In this document: positions 8,993 to 16,970 of the stretch, one piece after another
How the letters are laid out: every line of letters begins with the position of its first letter
Position numbering within the stretch: the stretch's first letter is position 1
From: Bacteroidota bacterium
Lineage (GTDB): Bacteria > Bacteroidota > Bacteroidia > CAIKAF01
Reading direction: 5' to 3'
DNA: 64,000 nt
Assembly (NCBI GenBank): GCA_023432985.1
Contig: JAEZEQ010000002.1
Span: 27,339-91,338 of the forward strand
Position numbers and translations under genes: made by a program
Notes under the pieces: model-generated
What the model saw: only the letters and a program-made list of their open reading frames with translations
Told to the model about the DNA's origin: nothing
Databases searched by the model: none

Positions 8993-9010
8993 TTTTAAAT
9001 ACAGATAAAT

Positions 9011-9529
9011 ATGAAAAATGGAATGATTGCTTTAAGCTTTTTGCTTTTGCCTTTTGGCATGCAAGCACAAAACCCCGAAACCAAAGGAAAAAACAGAAGC
9101 GAAATGCGCGAGAAAATTGAAGGAATGCGTGTGGAGTATGTGAAGAATAATCTCGGACTCAGCGAGGCTCAGAACGAGAAATTTATCCCTTTATATAAGG
9201 AGAATCTTAAGAAAATGGGCGAAATCAGAAACGAACAAAGAGCCTTACATCGCGACTTGAAATTGAATTTCGAAATGAAATCTGAAGGTGAATTGGAAAA
9301 AATTCTCGATAAGAAAATCGAAATCAAACAAAAAATGGTCGACCTGGAAAAGGCTACGCTGGCTTCCTACAAAAAGGTGATACCTACTGCCAAAATCGTG
9401 AAATTGGAAATGGTAGAACGCGATTTTAAATCGACAATGATGAAACGCGCTGCCTATAAAAACAAACAAGGAGGCAAAGGTATGGACAGACAGGGAGCTA
9501 AGCCCCAGGAACCTCAGGGAAATAAATAA
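9011..9529 (+). CDS. Periplasmic Spy/CpxP-like stress protein
   Basis: 172 residues. Signal peptide of about 19 residues (ending MQAQ), then a long, charged, all-helical region rich in Glu, Lys, Met and Arg. The two LxxxQ/LTxxQ-like segments (LGLSEAQNEKFIPLY and the central KKIEIK region) resemble the helical chaperones Spy and CpxP, which in proteobacteria respond to envelope stress or metals. It is 18 bases after the putative anti-sigma gene and closes the cluster at the terminator at 9552. Assignment is by fold-like pattern and context; it has no unique motif. Confidence 0.68.
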   Translation: MKNGMIALSFLLLPFGMQAQNPETKGKNRSEMREKIEGMRVEYVKNNLGLSEAQNEKFIPLYKENLKKMGEIRNEQRALHRDLKLNFEMKSEGELEKILDKKIEIKQKMVDLEKATLASYKKVIPTAKIVKLEMVERDFKSTMMKRAAYKNKQGGKGMDRQGAKPQEPQGNK

Positions 9530-9551
9530 TTCATAGTTCCTCATAATGAAT

Positions 9552-9583
9552 CCGTTTCTGATTTCTCGGGAACGGGTTTTTTT
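9552..9583 (+). terminator. Terminator of the ECF sigma cluster
   Basis: CCGTTTC (9552-9558) and GGAACGG (9569-9575), with one G-U pair, followed by seven T. Confidence 0.7.
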
Positions 9584-9649
9584 ATGTTTGACCGCGATGC
9601 TATATTGTGATTATTTCTAAATTAGCTTTTTAAATTAAATAGAAATATA

Positions 9650-10447
9650 ATGAAAACAGTATTGCTTTTGGTGGGATTTTTTGCCACTGCTATTGCGCCC
9701 ACGAACACACCGAAAAAACTGGCAGTTTTTCATAATGCCGAAGCAGAAAATGAGTGGATTAAGGTCTATGCCGTAGATATAGTGTCGAATCCGAAAATAA
9801 CAAAATTCAAGTTGCGCATTCAGAATAAAACACAATCTGTGCTTTTATTTAATCCCGAAAAGTCGAGCTTTTTAGTGCATGGAAATGAGGTAAATGCCGA
9901 GCAGGAAAAACAAATCAGAGTAAACCCGGATCTTATTTTGAATAAGGTCATAAGCATTAAAAACCCGAGCGGATTGGTTACAGATTTGGGTTTTAAGATG
10001 GAAGGCCTTTCCTTGGTAGCTCTTGATGCTCCGGCATTGGACGCCGCTCCATTCGCATTGCCGGCTACTGTAAATCAATTCCGTGTTGGCAATTTCGAAG
10101 TGCAATTTTTGCCTAAAGACAGTGAAGTGAGTAATAAAAATACCGAATTGTTTTTCGAGGTAAAATATTTGGGTGAAAAAATGGGCGTAGTGCAACCCAA
10201 ATATGCGGCATTGGGTGCAGAAGGGCGTGAATATGCCGTGGTAAATACAGGTCTGCGTTCCTCTTTTCTTGCTAAAGGCGAAAGCTCTCGTTTTGTATTG
10301 AAGTGGATTATCTCCGATCGTTTGGTGAAACTCAATAAATCTACTGCGGCCGAAGTAGTGTGGAGAAATACTTTTTCTGAAGTGGAAAGTAAACCCCTGG
10401 AAGGAATTCAACTTAAGATGACCTTAAACGAAAAGGATTCAAAATAA
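9650..10447 (+). CDS. Secreted hypothetical protein
   Basis: 265 residues, not recognised. A signal peptide covers about the first 16 residues (MKTVLLLVGFFATAIA). The rest is beta-rich with alternating hydrophobic residues (for instance KFKLRIQNKTQSVLLFNPE) resembling an Ig-like or DUF4352-type extracytoplasmic fold, but no motif confirms this. There are no cysteines to anchor or crosslink it. It stands alone between two terminators and faces the terC gene tail to tail. Confidence 0.7.
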   Translation: MKTVLLLVGFFATAIAPTNTPKKLAVFHNAEAENEWIKVYAVDIVSNPKITKFKLRIQNKTQSVLLFNPEKSSFLVHGNEVNAEQEKQIRVNPDLILNKVISIKNPSGLVTDLGFKMEGLSLVALDAPALDAAPFALPATVNQFRVGNFEVQFLPKDSEVSNKNTELFFEVKYLGEKMGVVQPKYAALGAEGREYAVVNTGLRSSFLAKGESSRFVLKWIISDRLVKLNKSTAAEVVWRNTFSEVESKPLEGIQLKMTLNEKDSK

Positions 10448-10460
10448 AAATGATAAGCAT

Positions 10461-10500
10461 AAAAAAAAGCCTGACTTGTTTTATAAGTCAGGCTTTTTTA
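10461..10500. terminator. Bidirectional terminator between the secreted protein gene and terC
   Basis: AAGCCTGACTT and AAGTCAGGCTT arms with a 7-base loop; A-run on the left, T-run on the right, so it can serve both converging genes. Confidence 0.85.
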
Positions 10501-10516
10501 TGTCTTTAAACCTCTA

Positions 10517-11314
10517 TTAGGTCATTGGATTAAGTTTGGCATATTTTATACGCAACCATTCGCATGCAAGGGCAAAGAGAAGCGCTATGTAGAGATGCAA
10601 TTTGGTAATGAACTCCAAATGCAATCCTTCCATTACCAGATATAGACCGATTAGTACCAGAAATGCCAGGGCAATAATCTTAATACCCGGATATTTCTCG
10701 ATAAAGTCGCTAACATATTTGGCGGCAAACACCATAAAAATCATTGAAACGACAACCGCTGCAATCATAATTTCTACATCTTTCACCAATCCGACCGCAC
10801 TTAAAATACTATCGAAAGAGAAGATAAGATCGATGAAAATAATCTGAATAATAATCGATGTTACCGAAACGACCTTTTTAATAATTTCGCCTTTGGCATC
10901 CAATTCGGGTTTGGGTTGATCCTTTACTTTATGATAGAGCTCATAGGCTGTTTTAAGAATCAGGAATAAACCTCCGAAAAGGAGAATTAAATCTTTGCCG
11001 GATACAGGATGTCCCTGCGGATCAAAACCACATTCCGACATAACCAGGGCATCAATATGCGTACCCGGAATATGGAATGGTAAAGCAAATAGCGGGCATT
11101 TCAGACTGATGATCCAGCCGATTAAAAGGAGGAGTAAAATCCGCATAATCAACGCAAATCCAAGTCCGATTATTCGGGTCGAATTTTGTTTTTCTTTAGG
11201 GAGTTTTCCGGTGAGAATGGAAATAAAAATTATATTATCCACTCCTAGTACGATTTCCATTAAAGTCAGCATAATAAAGCTGACCAATGCATCTGTGGTG
11301 AGTAAATGTTCCAT
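10517..11314 (-). CDS. TerC family integral membrane protein
   Basis: 265 residues with about seven membrane helices. The two TerC signatures with buried acidic residues are present: LGVDNIIFISIL near the start and DLIFSFDSILSAVG in the second half. Family members transport or handle metal ions (Alx and MntP-like manganese export, tellurite resistance); the substrate cannot be told here. It starts 2 bases after the stop of the Skp-like gene on the same strand, so the two are cotranscribed from the promoter at 11936. Confidence 0.92.
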   Translation of the reverse strand: MEHLLTTDALVSFIMLTLMEIVLGVDNIIFISILTGKLPKEKQNSTRIIGLGFALIMRILLLLLIGWIISLKCPLFALPFHIPGTHIDALVMSECGFDPQGHPVSGKDLILLFGGLFLILKTAYELYHKVKDQPKPELDAKGEIIKKVVSVTSIIIQIIFIDLIFSFDSILSAVGLVKDVEIMIAAVVVSMIFMVFAAKYVSDFIEKYPGIKIIALAFLVLIGLYLVMEGLHLEFITKLHLYIALLFALACEWLRIKYAKLNPMT

Positions 11315-11316
11315 TT

Positions 11317-11913
11317 TTATTTGCTCACCTCTTGGGGTTTGGATGCCTGATATCTCTTATTGAGTATGGAAATGGCTTCTTGAGTTACATCGAATTCCGG
11401 ATTATAATATAAGGTTGCTGCAGAAGTTACAATAAAATCGGCATTTTTTTCAATGGCAATTTCATGCGCTACCTTTTTCAAAGAGTCTGTAATGGTCACT
11501 TCCAAGGCTTGTTGGTCGAGCATCATTTCTTGTTGTATGCCTTGTTCCATTTGCATCAATTCCTGTTGCAGACGTTGGATTTTTTCGATCAAAGGTTGCA
11601 ATTGTCTTTCTGTGTCATAACGTTGTCTAACCTCAAATTCTTTCATTGCTGAACTATATGCTTGCTCCTTGGCACGATATTGCTTTTCTCGTTCCATGCC
11701 TTTGCTTTGCAAAACTTCTGTTTTTTCTTTAGTCAGGTCATAATTATACGCCACGCTATCTATATTGATAAATAAGTAGTTGCCAGATTGTTGCTCGCTG
11801 TTGCTGCCTTGTGTTTCCCCGTTTTGCGGTGCAGATTTAAATTGAAAATAAAATAATACGCATACTGCGATAGCGAGTAGAGCCATAGCTCCATATACAA
11901 TGTTTTGCTTCAT
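11317..11913 (-). CDS. OmpH/Skp-like periplasmic protein with N-terminal membrane anchor
   Basis: 198 residues. An uncleaved-looking hydrophobic segment at 8-25 is followed by a linker, then a Skp-like domain: a beta element (YLFINIDSVAYNYD), two long coiled-coil helices rich in Gln, Glu and Lys (about 70-145), and the closing region ADFIVTSAATLYYNPEFDVT typical of OmpH family proteins. Skp chaperones outer-membrane proteins; here the anchor would tether it to the inner membrane. It heads the operon with terC. Confidence 0.85.
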   Translation of the reverse strand: MKQNIVYGAMALLAIAVCVLFYFQFKSAPQNGETQGSNSEQQSGNYLFINIDSVAYNYDLTKEKTEVLQSKGMEREKQYRAKEQAYSSAMKEFEVRQRYDTERQLQPLIEKIQRLQQELMQMEQGIQQEMMLDQQALEVTITDSLKKVAHEIAIEKNADFIVTSAATLYYNPEFDVTQEAISILNKRYQASKPQEVSK

Positions 11914-11935
11914 TTTTCTTTTTGAATAGTTGATG

Positions 11936-11965
11936 CAAAATTATATAAATAGTTGGGTTATCAAG
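11936..11965 (-). promoter_or_regulatory. Promoter of the Skp-like / terC operon
   Basis: Minus strand: TTG (11964-11962), an 18-base spacer, TAATTTTG (11943-11936), 22 bases before the ATG. Confidence 0.6.
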
Positions 11966-11988
11966 TCATTTAAAGAATTTTTGATATA

Positions 11989-12019
11989 TTGTTCTTTTTA
12001 AAAGGAAATTATATATTTG
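11989..12019 (+). promoter_or_regulatory. Promoter of the THX gene
   Basis: TTG (11989-11991), a 20-base spacer, then TATATTTG (12012-12019). It overlaps the upstream end of the open frame that starts at 12017 and so supports the later ATG at 12050. Confidence 0.65.
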
Positions 12020-12049
12020 TTAACACGAAAACCAAAACTTGAAATTTAT

Positions 12050-12385
12050 ATGGGAAAAGGAGACATAAAAACCGCGAAGGGAAAAAGAGCCAGAGGTTCA
12101 TTCGGAAAAAAAAGGCTACGTAAAAAACCGGCAAAAGCTCCGGTAATTACTGCGAAAAAGCCAAAAGCCGCTAAAGCTCCGAAGAAGGAAGTTGCTCCCA
12201 AAGTCGAGAAAGTAAAGGCTGAAAAAGTGGAAACAGTGAAAGCTGAGAAGGCGAAAGTAAGCAAGGTGGAATCGACGGAGACAAAGAAAACTACGAAAAC
12301 AGCCAAGGCCGAAACAACGAAAAGTACAGCCGCAAAGAAGAAGCCAGCTACTACCAAAAAGGCCGATAAAGCGAAAGAAGAATAA
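12050..12385 (+). CDS. Ribosomal protein THX with a long Lys/Ala-rich tail
   Basis: 111 residues. Residues 1-22 (MGKGDIKTAKGKRARGSFGK and on) match the small 30S protein THX, which in Thermus sits in the head of the 30S subunit and is about 26 residues long. Here it is followed by about 88 residues of Lys, Ala, Thr, Glu, Val and Pro low complexity with KPKAAK/KKPA-type repeats, like histone H1 tails. The start at 12050 restores the conserved MGKGD and follows a good promoter; an upstream frame from 12017 overlaps the -7 box. Monocistronic, closed by the terminator at 12396. Confidence 0.85.
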   Translation: MGKGDIKTAKGKRARGSFGKKRLRKKPAKAPVITAKKPKAAKAPKKEVAPKVEKVKAEKVETVKAEKAKVSKVESTETKKTTKTAKAETTKSTAAKKKPATTKKADKAKEE

Positions 12386-12395
12386 TAAGAATCTC

Positions 12396-12428
12396 AAGGT
12401 GTTTTATTTTATAAAACACCTTTTTTTT
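12396..12428 (+). terminator. Terminator of the THX gene
   Basis: AAGGTGTTTTAT and ATAAAACACCTT arms around a short T loop, ending in eight T. Confidence 0.88.
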
Positions 12429-12465
12429 GTCTTTTCGTTTCGGGACAATCCCGGAATATTGCTGT

Positions 12466-12588
12466 AAAAAAAAACACTCTTAAGTTATTGGGACCCGGGG
12501 GGAAGGGAAACCATACTTAAGAGTGAAAAAAAGGGGTGGCTTTCATATTTTGAATACTGCCGCCAAAGCATGTATAAACTTACTTTGA
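12466..12588 (-). ncRNA. Candidate small RNA with a C-rich terminator loop
   Basis: A self-contained minus-strand unit of about 123 bases: a near-consensus promoter (12625-12595), no open frame of note, then an 11-bp hairpin (arms 12515-12525 and 12475-12485: CACTCTTAAGT with its complement) with a 29-base loop, followed by nine T. On the minus strand the loop carries the C-rich run CCCTTCCCCCCGGGTCCC. Such C-rich loops pair with G-rich ribosome-binding or leader sequences in known small RNAs of other phyla. It lies downstream of the response regulator gene (ends 12668), so the hairpin may alternatively be just that operon's terminator. Boundaries are inferred from promoter and T-run. Confidence 0.45.
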
Positions 12589-12594
12589 ATGATA

Positions 12595-12625
12595 CAAAAT
12601 TAGGGATATTGCGAGGGGAGGGCAA
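12595..12625 (-). promoter_or_regulatory. Promoter facing the candidate small RNA
   Basis: Minus strand: ATTG with TTG at 12625-12623, exactly 20 bases, then TAATTTTG (12602-12595). It lies past the stop codon of the response regulator gene and reads away from it into the hairpin. Confidence 0.5.
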
Positions 12626-12667
12626 TACAGATAAATGAGGATTTTGTATCCCTACAAATAAGGATAT

Positions 12668-13312
12668 TTATACCAATCCCGTTAAAACAGCATATTTTAT
12701 CAGCCCTACCAGGTTTTTGCAGCCTGTTTTTTGCATAATATGCGCACGGTGCGTGTCGACAGTGAGCTTGCTGATAAATAATTTTTCGGCAATTTCTTTA
12801 CTGGTATATTCCTGAATAATCAATTGCAATACTTCTTTTTCTCTTGCACTCAGTTCGTTTTTAGATACTTTATGGGCGGAATGTTGAAACAATTTCGAAA
12901 TAATGGGAATAATATCCTGAGCATAATAGGTGCCATTTTGTGCAACTTTTTCTAAGGCAATCAGAAATTCTTCACGTCCCGTATTCTTAATGAGATAACC
13001 ATCTGCATCACTTTCCAGGGCTTCTTTAATAATACTGATATGGTTGTGCATAGAAAGCATTATAACTTTCATATGCGGATATTCCTTTTTTATGTACGCA
13101 CACAATTGGGTGCCGCTCATTCCGGGCATGGATATATCAGAAATAATCATATCGAAATGCTGCGGGTCTTTTTGCAAGAGGGCTATGGCTTCTTCCGCAG
13201 ATGCAGCTTCAGCCTCCACAATAAATTCCTCCTGCATTTCGAGCATACTTTTAATGCCTTCTATAACCAATTTATGGTCATCTACTAATAAGAGATTCGC
13301 AGGTTTATTCAT
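12668..13312 (-). CDS. LuxR/NarL-family response regulator
   Basis: 214 residues. Receiver domain (about 1-125) with VDDHK acidic pair, phospho-acceptor Asp in IISDISMPGM and the conserved Lys in LIKNTG; LuxR-type helix-turn-helix (about 148-210, LSAREKEVLQLI, TSKEIAEKLFIS, TVDTHRAHIM). All phosphorylation residues are intact. Its ATG overlaps the kinase gene stop by 4 bases, so it is the translationally coupled partner of that kinase. Target genes are not evident in the window. Confidence 0.95.
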   Translation of the reverse strand: MNKPANLLLVDDHKLVIEGIKSMLEMQEEFIVEAEAASAEEAIALLQKDPQHFDMIISDISMPGMSGTQLCAYIKKEYPHMKVIMLSMHNHISIIKEALESDADGYLIKNTGREEFLIALEKVAQNGTYYAQDIIPIISKLFQHSAHKVSKNELSAREKEVLQLIIQEYTSKEIAEKLFISKLTVDTHRAHIMQKTGCKNLVGLIKYAVLTGLV

Positions 13313-15213
13313 AGGGGTATAGAAATTTTATATTGGCATCCTTGCTTCGTATTATATTCCATTTTTCCATTCATTTCCATCACGCGTTCATAAATATTTT
13401 TTAATCCAAGTCCTTTTTGATCCCATTTTTCTTTCCAATCGAAACCAATTCCATTGTCCTTTAATTCGAGTTTCAACTCCTTTCCCTCTATGCTTACATT
13501 TATATGTATGCTGTCTGCCTGTGCATATTTTACCGTATTGTTTACAAATTCCTGTACAATTCGGTAGAGACGCATAGAAATCGATTTGTCAATAGAAAAA
13601 TCAGAAATTGATTGATCTAAATGTAAATACATTCGTGAATGTGCAGAAGTAAAATTAAAATCATCGCTCAATGATTCCAGTGCTTTTATGAGGCCATTTT
13701 CGAGATTAGGAGGGTATAAATTATGCGAAATAGCTCTGAGTTCCTGAATGGATTCATTCAATAATTTAGTTGTGTTCCTGTTTTCCTCATTTACATTTCC
13801 GGATGAGAGGCGCATTTGAATCACAGACAATTTTTGACCTATACTGTCGTGTAAATCGCGTGCAATTCTGAATTTTTCTGCTTCCTGAGCTTCCAAAATC
13901 GCCTTAATGCCTTTATTTCTTTCTTCTAATATGGCTTTATTTTTCTCATTTTCAGTCTGCGCTTTTCGTTTTTGTAAATAGAGAATTAGAAGGACTGAGC
14001 TCAAGAGTATGCATAATAAAAGTCCGTACAATATAAATGTCTTTTGTTGCGATTGTATTTTACTTTGCAACATAGCTGATTCGGCCCTATGTATTTTTTT
14101 TCGGGCATCTTCCAATTGCCATTTTTTTTCGAACTCTACAATATTTTCATTTAGCCGTTCGAGGTGAAAGGCCTCATAATGTTCGAAATATTCATCCAGA
14201 TACTTCTGACCGGCCTGTGCATTTTTCAATTGAAAATTAATAATGGCGAGGCGTTTACAAATTTTACTTTTCAGCTTGTTATTTTCAACCGTATGCAAGA
14301 GTGCATAGGCAGAGTCGAGCAATATTTTTTCCTTGTCAAACTCATTGTTATCATACATAATATTCGACAAAACGTAGGCTGTGGTCACATAAGAATTAAA
14401 GTTTTTTATTTCATATGTAATTTCCAAAGCTTCCTTCAGATAAGGCAAAGCCTCATTTTTTCTGTCGATGGAATATAGATAATCGCCGTAATTGCTCAGC
14501 ATTTTACCCAGCCCGTATCTATTGTTTTCCGTCCTGTATTTTTCCAATGCCAGTTCGTAATAATACAAGGTTGAATCGATATGCTCCAGTGCAACGTATA
14601 CATTTCCCAAATTGGCATAAACATCGGCCATACGGGATGATTGATCGGGTATATTCAGGTTTTTGGTTTTATGAAACCAATTCAACGCACTTTGATAATC
14701 TTTAATATCGGTATAAATAAGTCCGATATTATTACTCACATTGGCCAGATTTCCTTTACTATTTAATGCTTCGAAAACAGAATAGGCTTTCTTAAAATAC
14801 TCAAGCGCTTCGTTGAGATGATTTTGTTTCCAGTAGATTAAACCCAGATTATTATTGGCTGAGGCTAAGGCTATTGAATCGCGATTATGCCTAGCCAATT
14901 CGCATGCAGCATTTAGGTGGGCGATGGCCGAGCTATCTTCGTTCTGAATATCAAATACGATACCCATGCGCAGCAGAGCACGAATTTCGCCGTAAGCATT
15001 ATTCGTTTTTTGAGCCAAAAGACGGGCGCTGTCAGCCAATTGCAGACCTTTTTTTGGATCGGTATAAATCAGACCTAAGGCTTCTTCATTCCATTTTTCA
15101 ACCTGCATGCTATCCGCCTGAAAATCTTGCTTGGCCTTTGCAGGGGTCGGATTTGGAGAGCAGGCTCCGGTTAATACGAGCAGCAATGCAGAAAGATAGA
15201 ATAGGTTGCGCAT
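13309..15213 (-). CDS. TPR-containing sensor histidine kinase (HisKA_3 type)
   Basis: 634 residues from the ATG at 15213. Lipoprotein-like signal (MRNLFYLSALLLVLTGAC), then at least six tetratricopeptide repeats in the periplasm (for instance NNLGLIYWKQNHLNEALEYF), one membrane helix (about 385-405, ILYGLLLCILLSSVLLILYL), a cytosolic coiled coil, the dimerisation/phosphorylation motif RDLHDSIGQKLS and an ATPase domain ending DNGIGFD and GLGLKNIYERV. Kinases of this design are common in Bacteroidota and pair with LuxR-type regulators, as here. A longer frame to 15273 would disrupt the signal peptide. Confidence 0.92.
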   Translation of the reverse strand: MRNLFYLSALLLVLTGACSPNPTPAKAKQDFQADSMQVEKWNEEALGLIYTDPKKGLQLADSARLLAQKTNNAYGEIRALLRMGIVFDIQNEDSSAIAHLNAACELARHNRDSIALASANNNLGLIYWKQNHLNEALEYFKKAYSVFEALNSKGNLANVSNNIGLIYTDIKDYQSALNWFHKTKNLNIPDQSSRMADVYANLGNVYVALEHIDSTLYYYELALEKYRTENNRYGLGKMLSNYGDYLYSIDRKNEALPYLKEALEITYEIKNFNSYVTTAYVLSNIMYDNNEFDKEKILLDSAYALLHTVENNKLKSKICKRLAIINFQLKNAQAGQKYLDEYFEHYEAFHLERLNENIVEFEKKWQLEDARKKIHRAESAMLQSKIQSQQKTFILYGLLLCILLSSVLLILYLQKRKAQTENEKNKAILEERNKGIKAILEAQEAEKFRIARDLHDSIGQKLSVIQMRLSSGNVNEENRNTTKLLNESIQELRAISHNLYPPNLENGLIKALESLSDDFNFTSAHSRMYLHLDQSISDFSIDKSISMRLYRIVQEFVNNTVKYAQADSIHINVSIEGKELKLELKDNGIGFDWKEKWDQKGLGLKNIYERVMEMNGKMEYNTKQGCQYKISIPL

Positions 15214-15349
15214 GGTGAGGGCGAATAATTTACCGATAAAAATAGTCGAAAATTTATGGCAAATGCAAATCAAAAATCAAATACTTTTAAAGGCAATCCC
15301 CATTTCTAATTTCTAAAAATGCAGATAAGCAAATCGGACTTAGACAAAA

Positions 15350-16849
15350 TCAGGTCCGGCGTATTTGCCATGCCGATTTGGGCTTGGTACAACTGGCCTT
15401 AAGTTTAGTTTCCTGATTGTAAAAAAAGACAGATGCTAATGCAGCGGCAATGTTTAATGACTCGTTTTCCGTTGATTTCAGGAGTTCGGGTTTAAAGAAT
15501 TTATCTACAAATTTGGTAGTGAAACTGGTGTCTTTGAAAGAGGGATGTTGTATGGCCATTTTGCAGAAGGGCAGGGTAGTTTCAATTCCCCCTATAATAT
15601 ATGCATCTATGGCCTTCACTGTTTTTTCAATGGCTTTATTCCTATCTGTATCGTGGACTACCAGCTTGGCAATCATTGGGTCATAATAAACGGGAATATC
15701 CATACCTTTTTCGAAGCCGTCGTCTACCCGAATCCCATCTCCGACTGGTACTATATATTCGATTAAGCGACCTATATCGGGAAGGAATTGATTCATGGGG
15801 TCTTCGGCATATACGCGCACTTCTATGGCATGTCCGTTAATCCGTATATCTTCTTGTTTAAACGAAATGGGTAGATTAGCGGCGATGCGAATTTGCTCTT
15901 TAACCAGATCCACTCCCGTAATCATTTCCGTAACCGGATGTTCGACCTGTAGTCGGGTATTCATTTCCAAGAAATAATATTCCTTACTGAATGGGTCATA
16001 GATAAATTCTACCGTACCGGCTCCGCTATAATCGCAGGCTTTGGCTACATTAACGGCATGATTGCCCATTTCAGCCCTTTCATTCTCATTCAAAATACTG
16101 CTGGGCGCTTCTTCAATCACCTTTTGGTGGCGGCGTTGAATACTACATTCCCTTTCGAACAAATGAAAATAATTTCCATGATGATCGCAGAGTACTTGTA
16201 CTTCTATGTGCTTACTTTCGGCTATATATTTTTCAAGAAATACGCTATCATCATTGAATGCGGATTTGGCTTCAGATTGGGCTCTTTGCAGGGCATCGGC
16301 AAATTCAGCCTCTTCCCATACCACACGCATACCTTTTCCACCACCACCGGCAGAGGCTTTTATAAGAATAGGAAATCCGATTTCTTTTCCCTTTTCCAGG
16401 GCTTCTTCATAATTTTTTAATGCGTAATCGGTTCCGGGAACTAATGGTATACCATATTGTTTAACGGCATTTTTGGCTTTGATTTTATCGCCCATTATTT
16501 CCATACTTTGAGGAGAAGGACCAATTAAAACAATGTCTTCCTCTTTCAGGCGGCGTGCAAAAGCAGCATTTTCGGATAAGAATCCATATCCGGGATGTAT
16601 AGCTTCGGCTCCGGTTTCTTTGGCCGCAGCAATAATTTTATCGTGTGAAAGGTAACTTTGAGCTGAGGCCGGAGCTCCGATAAAAACAGCCTCATCAGCC
16701 ATTTCTACATGCTTAGCATTACGGTCTGCTTCCGAAAAAACGGCCACAGTTTTAATGCCCATTTCCTTACAGGTTCGAATTACACGACAAGCAATTTCAC
16801 CCCGATTGGCGATTAATATTTTCGAAAATGTTTTCTCTGTTCCTATCAT
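15350..16849 (-). CDS. accC: Biotin carboxylase subunit (acetyl-/propionyl-CoA carboxylase type)
   Basis: 499 residues. ATP-grasp enzyme that carboxylates biotin on a carrier protein. Visible: N-terminal ILIANRGEIACRVIRTCKEM, glycine-rich ATP loop KASAGGGGKGMR, and catalytic EMNTRLQVEHPVTE. The protein is about 50 residues longer than E. coli AccC, with a C-terminal extension but no biotin attachment site (no AMKM). No carrier or carboxyltransferase gene is adjacent, so whether it serves acetyl-CoA or propionyl-CoA carboxylase cannot be decided; the length and FSKILIANRGE start are usual for the Bacteroidota propionyl/acetyl-CoA version. Confidence 0.9.
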   Translation of the reverse strand: MIGTEKTFSKILIANRGEIACRVIRTCKEMGIKTVAVFSEADRNAKHVEMADEAVFIGAPASAQSYLSHDKIIAAAKETGAEAIHPGYGFLSENAAFARRLKEEDIVLIGPSPQSMEIMGDKIKAKNAVKQYGIPLVPGTDYALKNYEEALEKGKEIGFPILIKASAGGGGKGMRVVWEEAEFADALQRAQSEAKSAFNDDSVFLEKYIAESKHIEVQVLCDHHGNYFHLFERECSIQRRHQKVIEEAPSSILNENERAEMGNHAVNVAKACDYSGAGTVEFIYDPFSKEYYFLEMNTRLQVEHPVTEMITGVDLVKEQIRIAANLPISFKQEDIRINGHAIEVRVYAEDPMNQFLPDIGRLIEYIVPVGDGIRVDDGFEKGMDIPVYYDPMIAKLVVHDTDRNKAIEKTVKAIDAYIIGGIETTLPFCKMAIQHPSFKDTSFTTKFVDKFFKPELLKSTENESLNIAAALASVFFYNQETKLKASCTKPKSAWQIRRT

Positions 16850-16959
16850 ATCGGCACAAATTTTATAAAAAATAGGCTGAATTCATATTTTACCCGCATT
16901 TTAATCTGCCTTTTTTGAACTTTTTTTTCAATTGCTTATTTAAAATTGTTCTAAATAGT

Positions 16960-16967
16960 TAATTTTG
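16960..16967 (+). promoter_or_regulatory. -7 element directly before an ATG (possible leaderless mRNA)
   Basis: TAATTTTG ends 3 bases before the ATG at 16971. A start about 5-7 bases downstream of the box would leave no 5' leader. No clear TTG is seen at the right distance upstream. Confidence 0.4.
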
Positions 16968-16970
16968 CCC

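Noticed and set aside
12441..12453. Small palindrome CGGGACAATCCCG
   Set aside because: 5-bp stem with 3-base loop only, without promoter or T-run; sits in the remainder of the THX/small-RNA gap.
15334..15357. CGGAC / GTCCG pair over the accC stop
   Set aside because: Only 5 bp and no T-run, so not called a terminator.
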